A stretch of 64,000 nt of DNA from Luteococcus japonicus (GTDB lineage Bacteria > Actinomycetota > Actinomycetes > Propionibacteriales > Propionibacteriaceae): NCBI RefSeq assembly GCF_003752415.1, contig NZ_RKHG01000001.1, positions 496,001-560,000 of the forward strand, written 5' to 3'. The position numbers were made by a program, and so were the translations under genes. Positions 31,009-40,526 of the stretch are shown here, in pieces. The notes under the pieces were generated by a model, which saw only the letters and a program-made list of their open reading frames with translations, had not been told where the DNA came from and searched no databases. Each line of letters begins with the position of its first letter. Position 1 is the stretch's first letter.

Positions 31009-32306
31009 CGGATGGCCGCCAGGGCCTGGTCCAGGTCCGCCACGAGGTCATCGACGTGCTCGATGCCCACGCTCAGGCGCACCATCTCCGCCGGAACGCC
31101 GGCGGCCTCCAATTCCTCTGCGGTCAGCTGGGAGTGGGTGGTGGTGGCATTGTGGATGACCAGGCTCTTGGTGTCGCCGATATTGGCCAGGTGGCTGAAC
31201 AGCTGCAGGGAGTCGACGAAGCGAGCCCCTGCCTCACGTCCCGCCTTCAGGCCGAAGCTGACGATGCCGCCGTAGCCCCTGCCGGTCAGCACCCGGGAGG
31301 CCACCTCGTGCTGGTCATTGGCCTCCAGGCCCGGGTAGTTGACCCAGGCCACGTCGGGGTGGTCCGCCAGGTGATGGGCAATGGCCAGCGCATTCTGGCT
31401 GTGCCGCTCCATGCGCAGGTGCAGGGTCTCGATGCCCTGCAGGACCAGCCAGGCGCTCATCGGCGCCAGCGTCGCGCCGGTATTTCGCAGCAGCACGGTG
31501 CGTGCCCGGGTGACGTAGGCGGCCGGACCGGCCACATCCGTCCAGACCGTCTCGTGGTAGGCGTGGTCCGGGCTGGTCATGTTGGGGAAACGATCCGCAT
31601 TGGCGACCCAGTCGAAGTGTCCGGAGTCAACGATCACGCCCGCCAACGCGGTGCCGTGCCCGGCCAGGTACTTCGTGGCCGAGTGGACCACCACATCCGC
31701 CCCGTGCTCGATGGGTCGGCACAGGTGCGGGCTGGGCACCGTGTTGTCCACCACCAGCGGCAGGCCCTGGGCGTGCGCGGCCTCGCTCCATGCGTCGAGA
31801 TCGGCCACCATCAGGCTGGGATTGCCCATTGACTCGCAGAAGACGAGCTTGGTGCGCTCGTCGACCACCCCGGCCAGGGCCGACGGATCGTGGGTGTCCA
31901 CGAAGCGGGTCTCGATGCCGAACTGCGGCAGGGTGTGCGCGAACAGGGCAAAGGTGCCGCCGTAGAGCGCGGAGGTGGCGACGATGTTGTCCCCGGCGCC
32001 CGCCAGGTTCAGCACAGCATAGGTGACGGCTGCGGCACCCGTGGCGGTGGCCAGGGCCCCGACACCGCCCTCAAGTGCATTGACCCGCTCCTCCAACACT
32101 TGGGTGGTGGGGTTCATGATGCGCGAGTAGATGTTGCCCGGCTGCTCCAGGGAGAACAGGCTGCGCGCATGCTCGGTGCTGTCGAAGGTGAAGGCGGCCG
32201 TCTGGTACACCGGCACGGCCCTGGCGTGCGTGGCCGGGTCCGCCTGCTCCTGCCCGGCATGGACCGCAAGGGTCTCGATCCGGCGGGTCTCCGGGGTCTG
32301 GCTCAT
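31005..32306 (-). CDS. metY: O-acetylhomoserine sulfhydrylase
   Basis: 433 residues from the ATG that opens MSQTPETRRIETLAVHAGQ. NIYSRIMNPTTQVLEERV is the N-terminal active-site segment, VHSATKYLAGHGTALAGV contains the PLP Lys, and SVGIEHVDDLVADL is the C-terminal signature. It makes homocysteine from O-acetylhomoserine and sulfide. First gene of the met operon. The 230-base gap to the divergent tetR gene should hold the promoter. Confidence 0.94.
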   Translation of the reverse strand: MSQTPETRRIETLAVHAGQEQADPATHARAVPVYQTAAFTFDSTEHARSLFSLEQPGNIYSRIMNPTTQVLEERVNALEGGVGALATATGAAAVTYAVLNLAGAGDNIVATSALYGGTFALFAHTLPQFGIETRFVDTHDPSALAGVVDERTKLVFCESMGNPSLMVADLDAWSEAAHAQGLPLVVDNTVPSPHLCRPIEHGADVVVHSATKYLAGHGTALAGVIVDSGHFDWVANADRFPNMTSPDHAYHETVWTDVAGPAAYVTRARTVLLRNTGATLAPMSAWLVLQGIETLHLRMERHSQNALAIAHHLADHPDVAWVNYPGLEANDQHEVASRVLTGRGYGGIVSFGLKAGREAGARFVDSLQLFSHLANIGDTKSLVIHNATTTHSQLTAEELEAAGVPAEMVRLSVGIEHVDDLVADLDQALAAIR

Positions 32307-32434
32307 CGCGTGCTCCTCATGCTGGCTACGGACAGTCAACCTCAGGCTAGTCATCCTGTCCGGTGGAGCGGGATTCCTGCCATCATGTGGGAAATGCGGC
32401 AATTTGGACCACTGGGTTGATGTGCTTGACCAGC

Positions 32435-32448
32435 GGGCACAGTTGCCC
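32435..32448. promoter_or_regulatory. Small palindrome between metY and tetR
   Basis: GGGCA-CAGT-TGCCC lies in the 233-base divergent region. It is short and may be chance, but it is the only symmetric site I noticed there and could be the operator of the adjacent TetR-type regulator. Confidence 0.25.
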
Positions 32449-32539
32449 ACATGAACCATCTCAGCCGCTAGGATTTCTTGCACAGCATGGAGATGCGGCG
32501 ATCTGGGCTCAGCGCCCGCCAACTCGGGAGGACGACAGC

Positions 32540-33208
32540 GTGAAGATCCGCAATGGGTTTGGGGCGGGCGGCACCGACCTTCCACTCACGGCCCGGGGCA
32601 GGGTTGACGGCCGCAGCGCTCGCAAGGTGGAGACGCGCCGACGCATCATCCAGGCCGCCAGCGAACTCTTCGCCGAGCAGGGGTACACCGGGACCTCGAT
32701 GGACCAGATCGCCAAGTCGGCCGGGGTCAGCAAGGGCACCATCTTCTACAACTACAAGAACAAGGCGGACCTGTTCGAACACCTGATCAGTGAGTTCGCC
32801 GCCGCCATCGCCGACCAGATCGAGATGGCCCGGCAGGGTCGGCGCGGCTGGGAGGCCTTGAGCGAGGGCACCATCACCGTGCTGCGCGCCGCGGACTCCG
32901 CCCCCGCTCCGGCGCAGATCATCGTCACCGAGCTCTTCCGCCTGCAGCGCCCGTGGTCCGACTCACTGGCCGCCGCTCGGGAGGTCTTGATGCAGCCCTT
33001 GCTGGAGATCATGGAGGAACTGGCCGAGGACCGCGCCCGGGTGGTCGGGTCAAAGCCGATGACCAGCGGCAACCTGCGCAATGTGACCACGCCGTTGCTG
33101 GGGGCACTGGTGGTTGCCGCCCTTGACCGACGCGCCTACAACCCCAGCCTGCCGCTGGAGTCCGTCCACGAGGTGCTGATGAGCGCCATCTCCGGGCTGC
33201 AGGTCTGA
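32540..33208 (+). CDS. TetR family transcriptional regulator
   Basis: 222 residues from a GTG preceded by GGGAGGAC. TRRRIIQAASELFAEQGYTG and MDQIAKSAGVSKGTIFYNYK give a canonical TetR helix-turn-helix at residues about 33-80; the C-terminal ligand domain is unassigned. No exporter follows, and the gene is divergent from metY-X-W. It could therefore control sulfur-amino-acid genes, but the sequence does not show this. Confidence 0.9.
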   Translation: MKIRNGFGAGGTDLPLTARGRVDGRSARKVETRRRIIQAASELFAEQGYTGTSMDQIAKSAGVSKGTIFYNYKNKADLFEHLISEFAAAIADQIEMARQGRRGWEALSEGTITVLRAADSAPAPAQIIVTELFRLQRPWSDSLAAAREVLMQPLLEIMEELAEDRARVVGSKPMTSGNLRNVTTPLLGALVVAALDRRAYNPSLPLESVHEVLMSAISGLQV

Positions 33209-33217
33209 GACTCTCGC

Positions 33218-33757
33218 TCAGCCCTGCCCCGCCACAGTGTCGCCCTCGAAGAGTTGCGCGTACCGATCGCGCAGCGCCTCCCAGCCATTGGCCAGTGCGT
33301 CCTCACCGACGCAGCGTTGCACGTCGCGACCGGCCAGCAGTGAATCAAGCACCGTCAGGCACAGGTGCCAGCCTGCGGCCATGTCGGCCACCTGGCGCGG
33401 GTCCGACAGTTCGTGCACCAGGTTGACCTGCGTGGCCTCCCCCGACGGGGCCAGCTGCCAGGTCAGGTGCTCCGGGCCCCACGCATGCTCCAGGAACCAT
33501 GGCGCACGCGACTCCCCGACCGTGGCATCCACCGGGTCATCGCCGGGATTCTCGCGGCTGGCGGCGGGACCGGGGCCATCCAGCTCGCGGTCAGGGACCA
33601 CCGGTGACCACCGCGCCAGCAGCTCCGGGCGGGTCAGGTGGGCCCACGCCTCGTCCTGCGCCACCGGAAGGCGACGGGTGAGGGTCAAGGCCCCCAGGTG
33701 GAAACGAGCCGGGGTGAGACTGGCGAGGGCATCCTCGGTGAGCTGCGGGTCATTCAT
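33218..33757 (-). CDS. SRPBCC/AHSA1-type START-like domain protein
   Basis: 179 residues. ALTLTRRLPVAQDEAWAHLT, PELLARWSP and HLTWQLAPSGEATQVNLVHE follow the pattern of Aha1-C / polyketide cyclase-like small-ligand folds, with the closing helix GWHLCLTVLDSLLAG. The ATG at MNDPQL was chosen; the longer frame upstream is antisense to the SPFH gene. Function unknown. Confidence 0.8.
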   Translation of the reverse strand: MNDPQLTEDALASLTPARFHLGALTLTRRLPVAQDEAWAHLTRPELLARWSPVVPDRELDGPGPAASRENPGDDPVDATVGESRAPWFLEHAWGPEHLTWQLAPSGEATQVNLVHELSDPRQVADMAAGWHLCLTVLDSLLAGRDVQRCVGEDALANGWEALRDRYAQLFEGDTVAGQG

Positions 33758-33829
33758 GGAGCCATTCCACCACATCCACCGGCGCGTCACGCCGAACCAA
33801 TGACCCCGCCTGGCCCTACCGTGAGAGTC

Positions 33830-34792
33830 ATGTTCCTGCTTGCCACCGCCCTGATCGTCGTCGGGATGATCGCCCTGTTCTCCGCCCGCGGACTGTCCTC
33901 CACCCCCACCGTCATCCAACCGGGAAAGGGCAAGGGCGGACGTACCACCACGGGGCCAGCGCCCCGTGGCGCAGCCCGGACACTCGGTGCGGTGGCCCTG
34001 GCCGGGGGCGTGCTGGCCCTGGCTGCCTCCTGCGCCACCCTGGTCCCCACCCAGCAGGTGGGCATCCGGGTCGCCTTCGGCCGTCCCGTCGGGACGCTGC
34101 AGAACGGCCTGCACGTCAAGGCCCCCTGGGAGCGCGTCGTGAAGATGGACGGCACGGTGCAGATCGATGACAACCTGGGGGAGAACCGCACGGAGATCCG
34201 GCTGGGCAACCAGTCGGTCGCCTATGTGCAGAATGCGGTGCGCTGGCGGATCAAGTCGGATGCGGCCGACCGCCTCTACCGTGACCACAAGACCTTCGAG
34301 CGGATTGGCCCCGCCCTCCAGGAACAGGAGCTGTCCGCCGCCCTGAACGAGGCCTTCAAGGACTACAACCCGCTGGCCACCGCCACCGGCGACGCCAAGA
34401 GCCTCGACGAGGTTGCCGTGCAGGTGAAGCAGCGGCTGGAGAAGAAGATCGGTGACCGGCTCGTGATCGACTCGGTGATCATCCCCAAGGTGGACTTCGA
34501 CCCGCAGACCCAGAGCCGCATCGACGCCTACCAGACCGAGGTGGGCAATACCCGCATTGCCGAACAGCGCAAGAAGACGGCGGCCGCCGAGGCAGCCGCC
34601 AACAAGGAGCTCGCGGCCTCGGTCAGCAAGGATCCGAACGTGCTGGTCAGCAAGTGCATGGACCAGATGACGGAGATGGTGCAGAAGGGCCAGCAGATCC
34701 CCGTCGGGTTCAGCTGCTGGCCCGCCAGCTCCGGCACCGGCGGTGTGATCGTCAACTCGACCCCGACGACCGCAACCGCACCGAAGAAGTGA
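33830..34792 (+). CDS. SPFH/band 7 (prohibitin-like) membrane protein
   Basis: 320 residues. An N-terminal hydrophobic segment (LLATALIVVGMIALFSA) and a second one (LAGGVLALAASCATLVP) precede an SPFH domain: VGIRVAFGRPVGTLQNGLHVKAP, then AVRWRIKSDAADRLY, and a Lys/Glu/Ala-rich coiled coil (RIAEQRKKTAAAEAAANKEL). Related to stomatin/prohibitin scaffolds. The second hydrophobic segment contains a Cys (ASC) that is not in a clean lipobox. A GTG three codons earlier is an alternative start. Confidence 0.85.
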   Translation: MFLLATALIVVGMIALFSARGLSSTPTVIQPGKGKGGRTTTGPAPRGAARTLGAVALAGGVLALAASCATLVPTQQVGIRVAFGRPVGTLQNGLHVKAPWERVVKMDGTVQIDDNLGENRTEIRLGNQSVAYVQNAVRWRIKSDAADRLYRDHKTFERIGPALQEQELSAALNEAFKDYNPLATATGDAKSLDEVAVQVKQRLEKKIGDRLVIDSVIIPKVDFDPQTQSRIDAYQTEVGNTRIAEQRKKTAAAEAAANKELAASVSKDPNVLVSKCMDQMTEMVQKGQQIPVGFSCWPASSGTGGVIVNSTPTTATAPKK

Positions 34793-34821
34793 CCTCGCCC
34801 GGGAGATGACTTCCCGCCGCC

Positions 34822-36948
34822 TCAGCCGATCCGGTAGACGCGGTAGCTGTCCACCGTCGCGAAGTCGTCGCTGAAGGTGCCGTCCGCCGCCGGGGTGATG
34901 GTCCGGTTCTCCCCCACCACCTCGACGGTGCGTCCGCGCAGCTCGGGCGGCACCCTGAAGGTGCGCCGTCCCGGCGCCGTCAGGTCATCGCTCATCGCGA
35001 AGATGTGCGCGGCACCGTCGTGGAACTTCAACATCGTGTCCAGCCCGTCGCCGAAGTCCCACTCGTAGGACTGCGTGTTGAGCACGGGCGCCAGGGACAG
35101 GACCAGGTTGTTGACCTCACCCATCGCGAGGACCTGGTCACGGCACGGGTAGTCCTTGCGCTGGGAGTCCCGCACGGCATTGCCCGTGCTGCACCGGCCA
35201 CCGAAGGACTGGTTGAACCAGACCAGTCCGCGGGCCTCGTGGATGATCGAACTGATGGCCGCGGCCTTGATCTGGGCCGCGGTCACGTCGTGGTGGCTGG
35301 TGCCGTCGACGGTGACATCGACGTTCTCGATGAAGTTCCACACCGGCTGGAGCCTCCCGTCCTGGGCGTCGCGCCAGCGCAGGGACTGCACGCTGCGGCC
35401 GTAGTTCTGCCCGGTTCGGCAGTTCTTCTTGGCGAAGGGCACCTGGTACGCGAAGCCATTGGGGTTCTCCCAGTCGCACTGGTTGCTGGAGTACCAGTAG
35501 GTGTCGAGGCTCATCACGTCGGTGAAGCGGCTGGTGTAGTCCGTGGCGGCCGTGTCCCAGCGGGCATTGTTCTTGTGCCAGGAGATGACCATGCCGGTGA
35601 AGTTCGCGTAGCGGACCTTGCGGTGGTCGGGCAGCTGGTTGGCCAGGTTCTGCAGGTGACCGAGCCCTTGCGCCGCCTCGAATCGCCCGTCGACCTCGTC
35701 GTCAAGGTAGTCGCCGGCCCAGGCGGAGTCATTGCGCGACTGGTTGCGCGTTCCGCTGCCGATGTAGCTGACCTTGTTGCGGGCGAACAGGCTGGAGTCC
35801 ATCTCCGGGCTGGTGACGGCATAGGTGTTGATGCCCAAGGACTTGTCGTACTGCACCTCGGCATCGGTGCTGGCACCTCCCCACCAGACGCTGATCGGGA
35901 AGTGGGCGGGGTCCGTCCACCCGGCACGCTCGGCATCCGGGAATGCCCGGTAGTAGTCCGCGCCGCCTTCCCAGGGAATGCGGGGCAGGTCCAGGCCGGT
36001 GACCGATCCCGCGGGCCGAGTGGGTGTGGTCCCGGGCCCCTGCGGAGCGGGATTCTGGGCTGCGGGGGCCTGGCTGACGGGAGCGCTGGCCTCCGCGCTG
36101 GGAGCCGGCGTGAGCTCGATGTCCGCGGAGCTCACGGTCTTGACGCCCACACGCTGGGAGCGCCCGGCGACCTCCAGCGAAGCAACCATCACCGGCTGGG
36201 CCGATGAGGTGCGCACGGCGGTTCCTCGCAGACGGACCGGCCGCCCGGCGTGCCGGTCGGCCACCGAGCTGACGATGTGGGCTCCTCCGCTCCAGCATCC
36301 TGAGGCGCCGCGGTCCACGGCCATGGCCTGCCAGCGGCCGGACTCGTCCTGGACCTCCAGGCTGACGCTGTCACAGTCCAGACTCGCGCCACGGGTGGGG
36401 ATGACACGCATCGACAGGCGGCCCGAGGCACCCTGGGGGATGGTCCCGGGAACGACCCAGCCGAAGGAACCGGCCAGCTCTTGCGTGCTCGCCTCCGCGC
36501 CCTGGGCGCCGACCAGCGCCTGGACCTCGGTACCGTCGATGCTCGCCGTTCCAGAGGGGGCGTGACCGTCCGACTGCCCGGTGATCCGGACCCGGCCGGA
36601 CGCGAGTCCAGCAGGGATGGTGGTGACCAGGTTGGCGCCGCCGCTCCAGCAGCCGGAGGCCTGCCAGTCGATGGCCAGGTCATTCGCTCCCCCGGCCTCC
36701 ACGGCCTGCAGGGAGAGGCTGTCGCAGTCGAGCTGGGTACCCGACGCGGGGTTGATCCGCAGCGCGATGCCGCGGCCTTCCTGATCAGCGTCGATGGTCG
36801 GGCCGTCGAGCCGGAAGCTCGTGGCCGCGGAAGCCGGGGAGATGCCCAGTGGCAGCACCAGTCCGGTCAGGGCAGCGAGGGTGAGGGCCCGGGAGCGCCG
36901 TGGGGTGCGTGCGGGCAGGGGAAGGCCAAGGCAGGGAATGTGGATCAT
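34822..36948 (-). CDS. Large secreted protein, duplicated N-domain plus glycosidase-like C-domain
   Basis: About 708 residues from the ATG preceded by AAGGA. A signal peptide (LTLAALTGLVLPLGISPASA) precedes two related N-terminal modules, each with LDCDS(L/V)SL followed 25-40 residues on by SGCWSGGA(N/H). A Pro/Ala-rich linker at about residues 285-330 follows. The C-terminal 370 residues look enzymatic: IPWEGGADYYRAFP, ISVWWGGASTDAEVQYDKSLG, MSLDTYWYSSNQCDW, WNFIENVDV and IIHEARGLVWFNQ resemble a TIM-barrel glycoside hydrolase, and a small beta domain closes the protein. I cannot name the family. Probably a cell-surface or secreted carbohydrate-active protein. Confidence 0.72.
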   Translation of the reverse strand: MIHIPCLGLPLPARTPRRSRALTLAALTGLVLPLGISPASAATSFRLDGPTIDADQEGRGIALRINPASGTQLDCDSLSLQAVEAGGANDLAIDWQASGCWSGGANLVTTIPAGLASGRVRITGQSDGHAPSGTASIDGTEVQALVGAQGAEASTQELAGSFGWVVPGTIPQGASGRLSMRVIPTRGASLDCDSVSLEVQDESGRWQAMAVDRGASGCWSGGAHIVSSVADRHAGRPVRLRGTAVRTSSAQPVMVASLEVAGRSQRVGVKTVSSADIELTPAPSAEASAPVSQAPAAQNPAPQGPGTTPTRPAGSVTGLDLPRIPWEGGADYYRAFPDAERAGWTDPAHFPISVWWGGASTDAEVQYDKSLGINTYAVTSPEMDSSLFARNKVSYIGSGTRNQSRNDSAWAGDYLDDEVDGRFEAAQGLGHLQNLANQLPDHRKVRYANFTGMVISWHKNNARWDTAATDYTSRFTDVMSLDTYWYSSNQCDWENPNGFAYQVPFAKKNCRTGQNYGRSVQSLRWRDAQDGRLQPVWNFIENVDVTVDGTSHHDVTAAQIKAAAISSIIHEARGLVWFNQSFGGRCSTGNAVRDSQRKDYPCRDQVLAMGEVNNLVLSLAPVLNTQSYEWDFGDGLDTMLKFHDGAAHIFAMSDDLTAPGRRTFRVPPELRGRTVEVVGENRTITPAADGTFSDDFATVDSYRVYRIG

Positions 36949-37187
36949 GTGGGGGAAATCCTTCGGGTGTGTGGGGTGCATGGCGCGCGTCCCCCGACCC
37001 GTGCGTCCGTTGAGAACGGAGCACCGCGGCGCGTGGGAGGGCGAGTCCCGCCTCCCAACCGCGGATTCCACTGCTCAGATGCTAGACACAGTTTCGACCG
37101 GGCGACAACTCGCCCTGGCCCTTACGGGACCACCCCCTGTCACCAGGCCGTGAGCGTTCGCTTCGGCCAGGCGCTAGCCTGTGGCCG

Positions 37188-37388
37188 GTGGATGATCTGT
37201 GCGAAGGAATCACGCAGAGCGGCCTGCGCTGCCGCCGCGTCGGGAACCCCTACTGCTACCAGCACCGGCCGCCGGCCGACGCCTTGAACTTCGAGGCGCA
37301 CCAGGCACGGGACGAGGACGCCGAGGACCAGGACGCCCTCTTTGCCGACGCCCACGATGCAGGCGTCCACGATGCGGGCGTCAGCTGA
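37188..37388 (+). CDS. Small Cys/His-rich protein (DUF5763-like)
   Basis: 66 residues from a GTG. The N-terminal half, LCEGITQSGLRCRRVG then YCYQH, gives a C-x9-C-x7-C-x2-H pattern typical of tiny zinc-finger-like proteins that follow the form C..T..G..C....C..H. The C-terminal half is acidic and contains a duplicated (V)HDAGV. It ends 34 bases before the trp leader ORF. Function unknown. Confidence 0.6.
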   Translation: MDDLCEGITQSGLRCRRVGNPYCYQHRPPADALNFEAHQARDEDAEDQDALFADAHDAGVHDAGVS

Positions 37389-37422
37389 CCACGGCAAGGG
37401 ACACGGTGCTAGCTTCTTCGCC

Positions 37423-37458
37423 ATGGACAACGTCACGCGCTGCTGGTGGCCCGCCTGA
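37423..37458 (+). CDS. trpL: trp leader peptide
   Basis: Eleven codons: M-D-N-V-T-R-C-W-W-P-A, then TGA. Two adjacent Trp codons in so short an ORF, followed at once by complementary G/C-rich segments and a terminator hairpin in front of trpB, is the hallmark of ribosome-mediated tryptophan attenuation. No good ribosome binding site precedes it. A weak CTGACC ... TAGCTT promoter (37385-37415, 19-bp spacer) would make it nearly leaderless. Confidence 0.8.
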   Translation: MDNVTRCWWPA

Positions 37459-37486
37459 GGGCGGCCCCCTGATGCACTGACGCACC

Positions 37487-37509
37487 AAGCCGCCCGTTCG
37501 GGGCGGCTT
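37487..37509 (+). terminator. trp attenuator hairpin
   Basis: AAGCCGCCC pairs with GGGCGGCTT across a 5-base loop, followed by CTTCC. An earlier GGGCGGCC (37458-37466 region, just after the leader stop) can pair with the GCCGCCC arm and so act as an antiterminator. It lies 40 bases upstream of trpB. Confidence 0.75.
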
Positions 37510-37549
37510 CTTCCATGTCCCGACGGGTGGAGAGAACCCACGAGGAGAC

Positions 37550-38758
37550 ATGATGACCACCAGCAATGCCACCGATCCCCAGCAGCCCGGCCGGTTCGGC
37601 CCCTATGGTGGCTCGCACCTGCCACCCCATCTGGAAGCACCGATGGCCGAGGTTGCAGCGGCCTACGAGTCGGCCCGACAGGACCCGGCCTTCATGGACG
37701 AGTACCAGGTGCTGCTGGCCAAGTACGTCGGCCGCCCCTCGCTCCTCTACCGCGCCGACCGGCTCACCGAGCACGTCGGTGGCGCACGGATCTACCTCAA
37801 GCGCGAGGACCTGAACCACACCGGGAGCCACAAGATCAACCACTGCCTGGGCGAGGGCCTGCTGGCCCGACGGATGGGCAAGAGCAAGGTGATCGCCGAG
37901 ACGGGCGCCGGCCAGCACGGCGTCGCGCTGGCGACAGCGGCCGCCCTGCTGGGGCTGGAGTGCGAGATCCACATGGGAGCGATCGACGTCGCCAAGCAGC
38001 ACCCCAATGTGGTGCGGATGGAACTGCTCGGTGCCAAGGTGGTCAGCGTCACCACGGGAGGCGCCTCACTCAAGGAGGCCGTCGACTCTGCCTTCGAGGT
38101 CTATGCGGCCAATGCGGACCAGTACCTGTTCGCCATCGGCTCGGTCGTCGGGCCGCACCCCTACCCGTCGATGGTGCGGGACTTCCAGTCCGTGGTGGGC
38201 CGGGAGGCACGAGCCCAGTTCCTGGCCGCCGAGGAGCGTCTCCCGGACGCGGCCGTGGCCTGTGTCGGGGGCGGTTCCAATGCGATGGGGCTGTTCTCGG
38301 GCTTCCTGGAGGATCCAGAGGTTGCGCTCTACGGCGTCGAGCCCGCTGGTGAGGGACTGGAGACCGGCCGGCATGCCGCGACGATGAGCAAGGGCACCCC
38401 GGGAATCCTGCACGGCATGGCCACTCGCGTCCTGCAGGACGCGAATGGCGAACCCGCCGCGGTGCATTCCATTGCCTCGGGCCTGGACTACCCCGGCGTG
38501 GGGCCGCAGCACGTCTTCCTGAACGAGTCCGGGCGGGCACGCTATGTCGCGGTGACCGATGAGCAGACGCTCGACGCCTTCACCACGCTCACCCGGGTCG
38601 AGGGGATCATCCCTGCGCTGGAGAGCTCGCATGCCGTGGCCTACGGCATGGAGCTGGCCCGGGAGCTGGGTGAGGAAGCCGCCATCGTGGTGAACCTGTC
38701 CGGGCGCGGTGACAAGGACGTCGACCATGTGGCGGAGGTGCTCGCCGCCCGCGCCTGA
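37550..38758 (+). CDS. trpB: Tryptophan synthase beta subunit
   Basis: 402 residues, normal length for TrpB1. [18 protein letters not shown], then [20 protein letters not shown] with the PLP Lys, [16 protein letters not shown], and the phosphate-binding [12 protein letters not shown]. The C-terminal [10 protein letters not shown] is conserved. It condenses indole and serine. No trpA, trpC or trpE lies beside it, which is unusual for a TrpB1. A ribosome binding site (GAGGAGAC) fixes the start. Expression is probably controlled by the upstream leader peptide and attenuator. Confidence 0.95.
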   Translation: MMTTSNATDPQQPGRFGPYGGSHLPPHLEAPMAEVAAAYESARQDPAFMDEYQVLLAKYVGRPSLLYRADRLTEHVGGARIYLKREDLNHTGSHKINHCLGEGLLARRMGKSKVIAETGAGQHGVALATAAALLGLECEIHMGAIDVAKQHPNVVRMELLGAKVVSVTTGGASLKEAVDSAFEVYAANADQYLFAIGSVVGPHPYPSMVRDFQSVVGREARAQFLAAEERLPDAAVACVGGGSNAMGLFSGFLEDPEVALYGVEPAGEGLETGRHAATMSKGTPGILHGMATRVLQDANGEPAAVHSIASGLDYPGVGPQHVFLNESGRARYVAVTDEQTLDAFTTLTRVEGIIPALESSHAVAYGMELARELGEEAAIVVNLSGRGDKDVDHVAEVLAARA

Positions 38759-40353
38759 GCCAGCACCTCGGGCAGTTGGCGGCGCAGGATCTTCCCGGAG
38801 GCCGACAAGGGGATCTGGTGGACCACGGTGGCACCCCCGAGGTGCTTGTACTGGGCAACCTGCTCGTTGACCCAGTGCAGCACCTCCCGAGGCGCCGCCT
38901 GCGGATCTGCTCCCTCACGAAGGACCAGCAGGGCATGGGGCACCTGGTCTCCGCTGGACTGACCAATCCCCAGGACCGCCGCGGCCAGCACGTCGGGATG
39001 AGCCAGCAGGTGGCTCTCCAGCTCCGCCGGCGGCACCTGGAAGCCGCGACGCTTGATGAGTTCCTTGATCCTGTCCACCACGCGCGTGGTGCCCTCGTGG
39101 TCCACCTGCACCAGGTCTCCGGTGTGCACCCAGCCCTCGGCATCCCGGACGGCGGCGGTGGCGTCCTGCTCCCCCAGGTATCCCAGCATGGCCTGCGGGC
39201 CACTCACCCACAGCTCACCCGGCTCGGACCAGGTACCCGGCGCGGCCGCCGACACGTCGTGGCCGGTGGCCGGGTCCACCACGCGGAAGGTGGTGTTCGC
39301 GACGGCCTGCCCGATGGAGCTGAGCTCCAGATCCTGGCGTTCCATCGGCAGCACATGGGTCACCGGCGACAGCTCGGTCATGCCGTATCCCTGCAGCACA
39401 CGGGTCCCCAGGCGTCGTTCGATGGCCTCACCGACCGGTTGGTCCAGCGGCGCCGCGCCGGAGAAGACCAGACGCACCGAGCCCCAGTCGACCGAGTCGA
39501 TGGCGTGGTTGCGGGACATGAAGGTGGCCACGGGCGGCACGACGAAGATGATCGTCGGCCGTCGGGTTGCGACGATGTCCAGGAAGAGGTGGGCCTGGAA
39601 GGCGCTCATCGTGTAGAGCGGGAAGCGCCGCAGCAGGCCGTAGTTCATCGTCGTGGTCAACGCATAGATGTGACTGAAGGGCAGGAAGGCCACGATGGAA
39701 TTGTCATCGCCCATGCTCGGCAGCGCCGACGAGAACTGCAGCACATTGGCCACCAGATTGCGGTGACTGAGCATCACGGCCTTCGGCAGCCCCGAGGTTC
39801 CCGACGAGACGGGCAGGCAGGCGACGTCGGTGGCGGGGGTGATCGTCGGCGTCGGGAGCGCCACGGGAGTCCTGAGCACCTCGTCCCAGGCCAGCAGTCC
39901 GTCGGGGCATGCCCCGACGACCACGACATTGTCCGCGGGCAGTCCGGCAAGATCCATCGCCCGGGTCACCGTGCCGGCCAGGTCCGCGCTCGTGATGACC
40001 AGCCTCGCCCCGGTGATGGACAGCTGACGTGCCACCTCGTGTGCCGAGGCGGCCGTGTTCACCGGGCTCACGACGCAGCCCGCCCGCAGGATGCCGTGGA
40101 AGGCCATGGCGTACTCGGGGCAGTTGGCCAGGGCGATGGCGCACACCGCGCCCTCACGGAGTTCCTGTGCGGCCAGCCAGCTCGCGACGGCGTCGACGCC
40201 GGCCTTCACCTGGGCCAGGGTGAGGAGCTGTCCGGTCTCGGTGTGGTCGATGGCGATGCCGTCGCCCTCCGCCGGGCCCATGCCGCCGAAGATCAGGTCA
40301 TAGAGGGTCACGTCCGGGATGTCGATGTCAGGCCATGGCCCTCGGTAGTGCAC
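38641..40353 (-). CDS. AMP-forming acyl-CoA synthetase / CoA ligase
   Basis: 570 residues, ANL superfamily, closest in pattern to 4-coumarate:CoA ligase and fatty-acyl-CoA ligases. [20 protein letters not shown] is the P-loop, [13 protein letters not shown] motif A5, [48 protein letters not shown] and [11 protein letters not shown] (catalytic Lys). Family members normally stop soon after G-K-I-x-R-R; here about 35 low-complexity Ser/Arg-rich residues follow, antisense to the trpB 3' end, giving a 118-base convergent overlap. The acyl substrate is unknown. Confidence 0.92.
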   Translation of the reverse strand: MHYRGPWPDIDIPDVTLYDLIFGGMGPAEGDGIAIDHTETGQLLTLAQVKAGVDAVASWLAAQELREGAVCAIALANCPEYAMAFHGILRAGCVVSPVNTAASAHEVARQLSITGARLVITSADLAGTVTRAMDLAGLPADNVVVVGACPDGLLAWDEVLRTPVALPTPTITPATDVACLPVSSGTSGLPKAVMLSHRNLVANVLQFSSALPSMGDDNSIVAFLPFSHIYALTTTMNYGLLRRFPLYTMSAFQAHLFLDIVATRRPTIIFVVPPVATFMSRNHAIDSVDWGSVRLVFSGAAPLDQPVGEAIERRLGTRVLQGYGMTELSPVTHVLPMERQDLELSSIGQAVANTTFRVVDPATGHDVSAAAPGTWSEPGELWVSGPQAMLGYLGEQDATAAVRDAEGWVHTGDLVQVDHEGTTRVVDRIKELIKRRGFQVPPAELESHLLAHPDVLAAAVLGIGQSSGDQVPHALLVLREGADPQAAPREVLHWVNEQVAQYKHLGGATVVHQIPLSASGKILRRQLPEVLAQARAASTSATWSTSLSPRPDRFTTMAASSPSSRASSMP

Positions 40354-40526
40354 GGTCTTCGCCTCTCGTCGTCTCGGGCCATCCTAGAGGTGGCCGTGAC
40401 CAGCCCCGACGCGCGAACCCTGAGAGAACTCTGGGCCAAAGCCTGAGTGTTTTTCAGCTTTCGGGAAAATTGTGAGAGTCTTCACGTGTCGAAACACCCC
40501 CCACACCACCCACAAGGACTCTTCAC

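Noticed and set aside
32307-32539. Possible SAM riboswitch upstream of metY
   Set aside because: I looked for the conserved cores of SAM-I and SAM-IV aptamers on the minus strand and did not find them. The region is more likely a plain promoter with protein operators.
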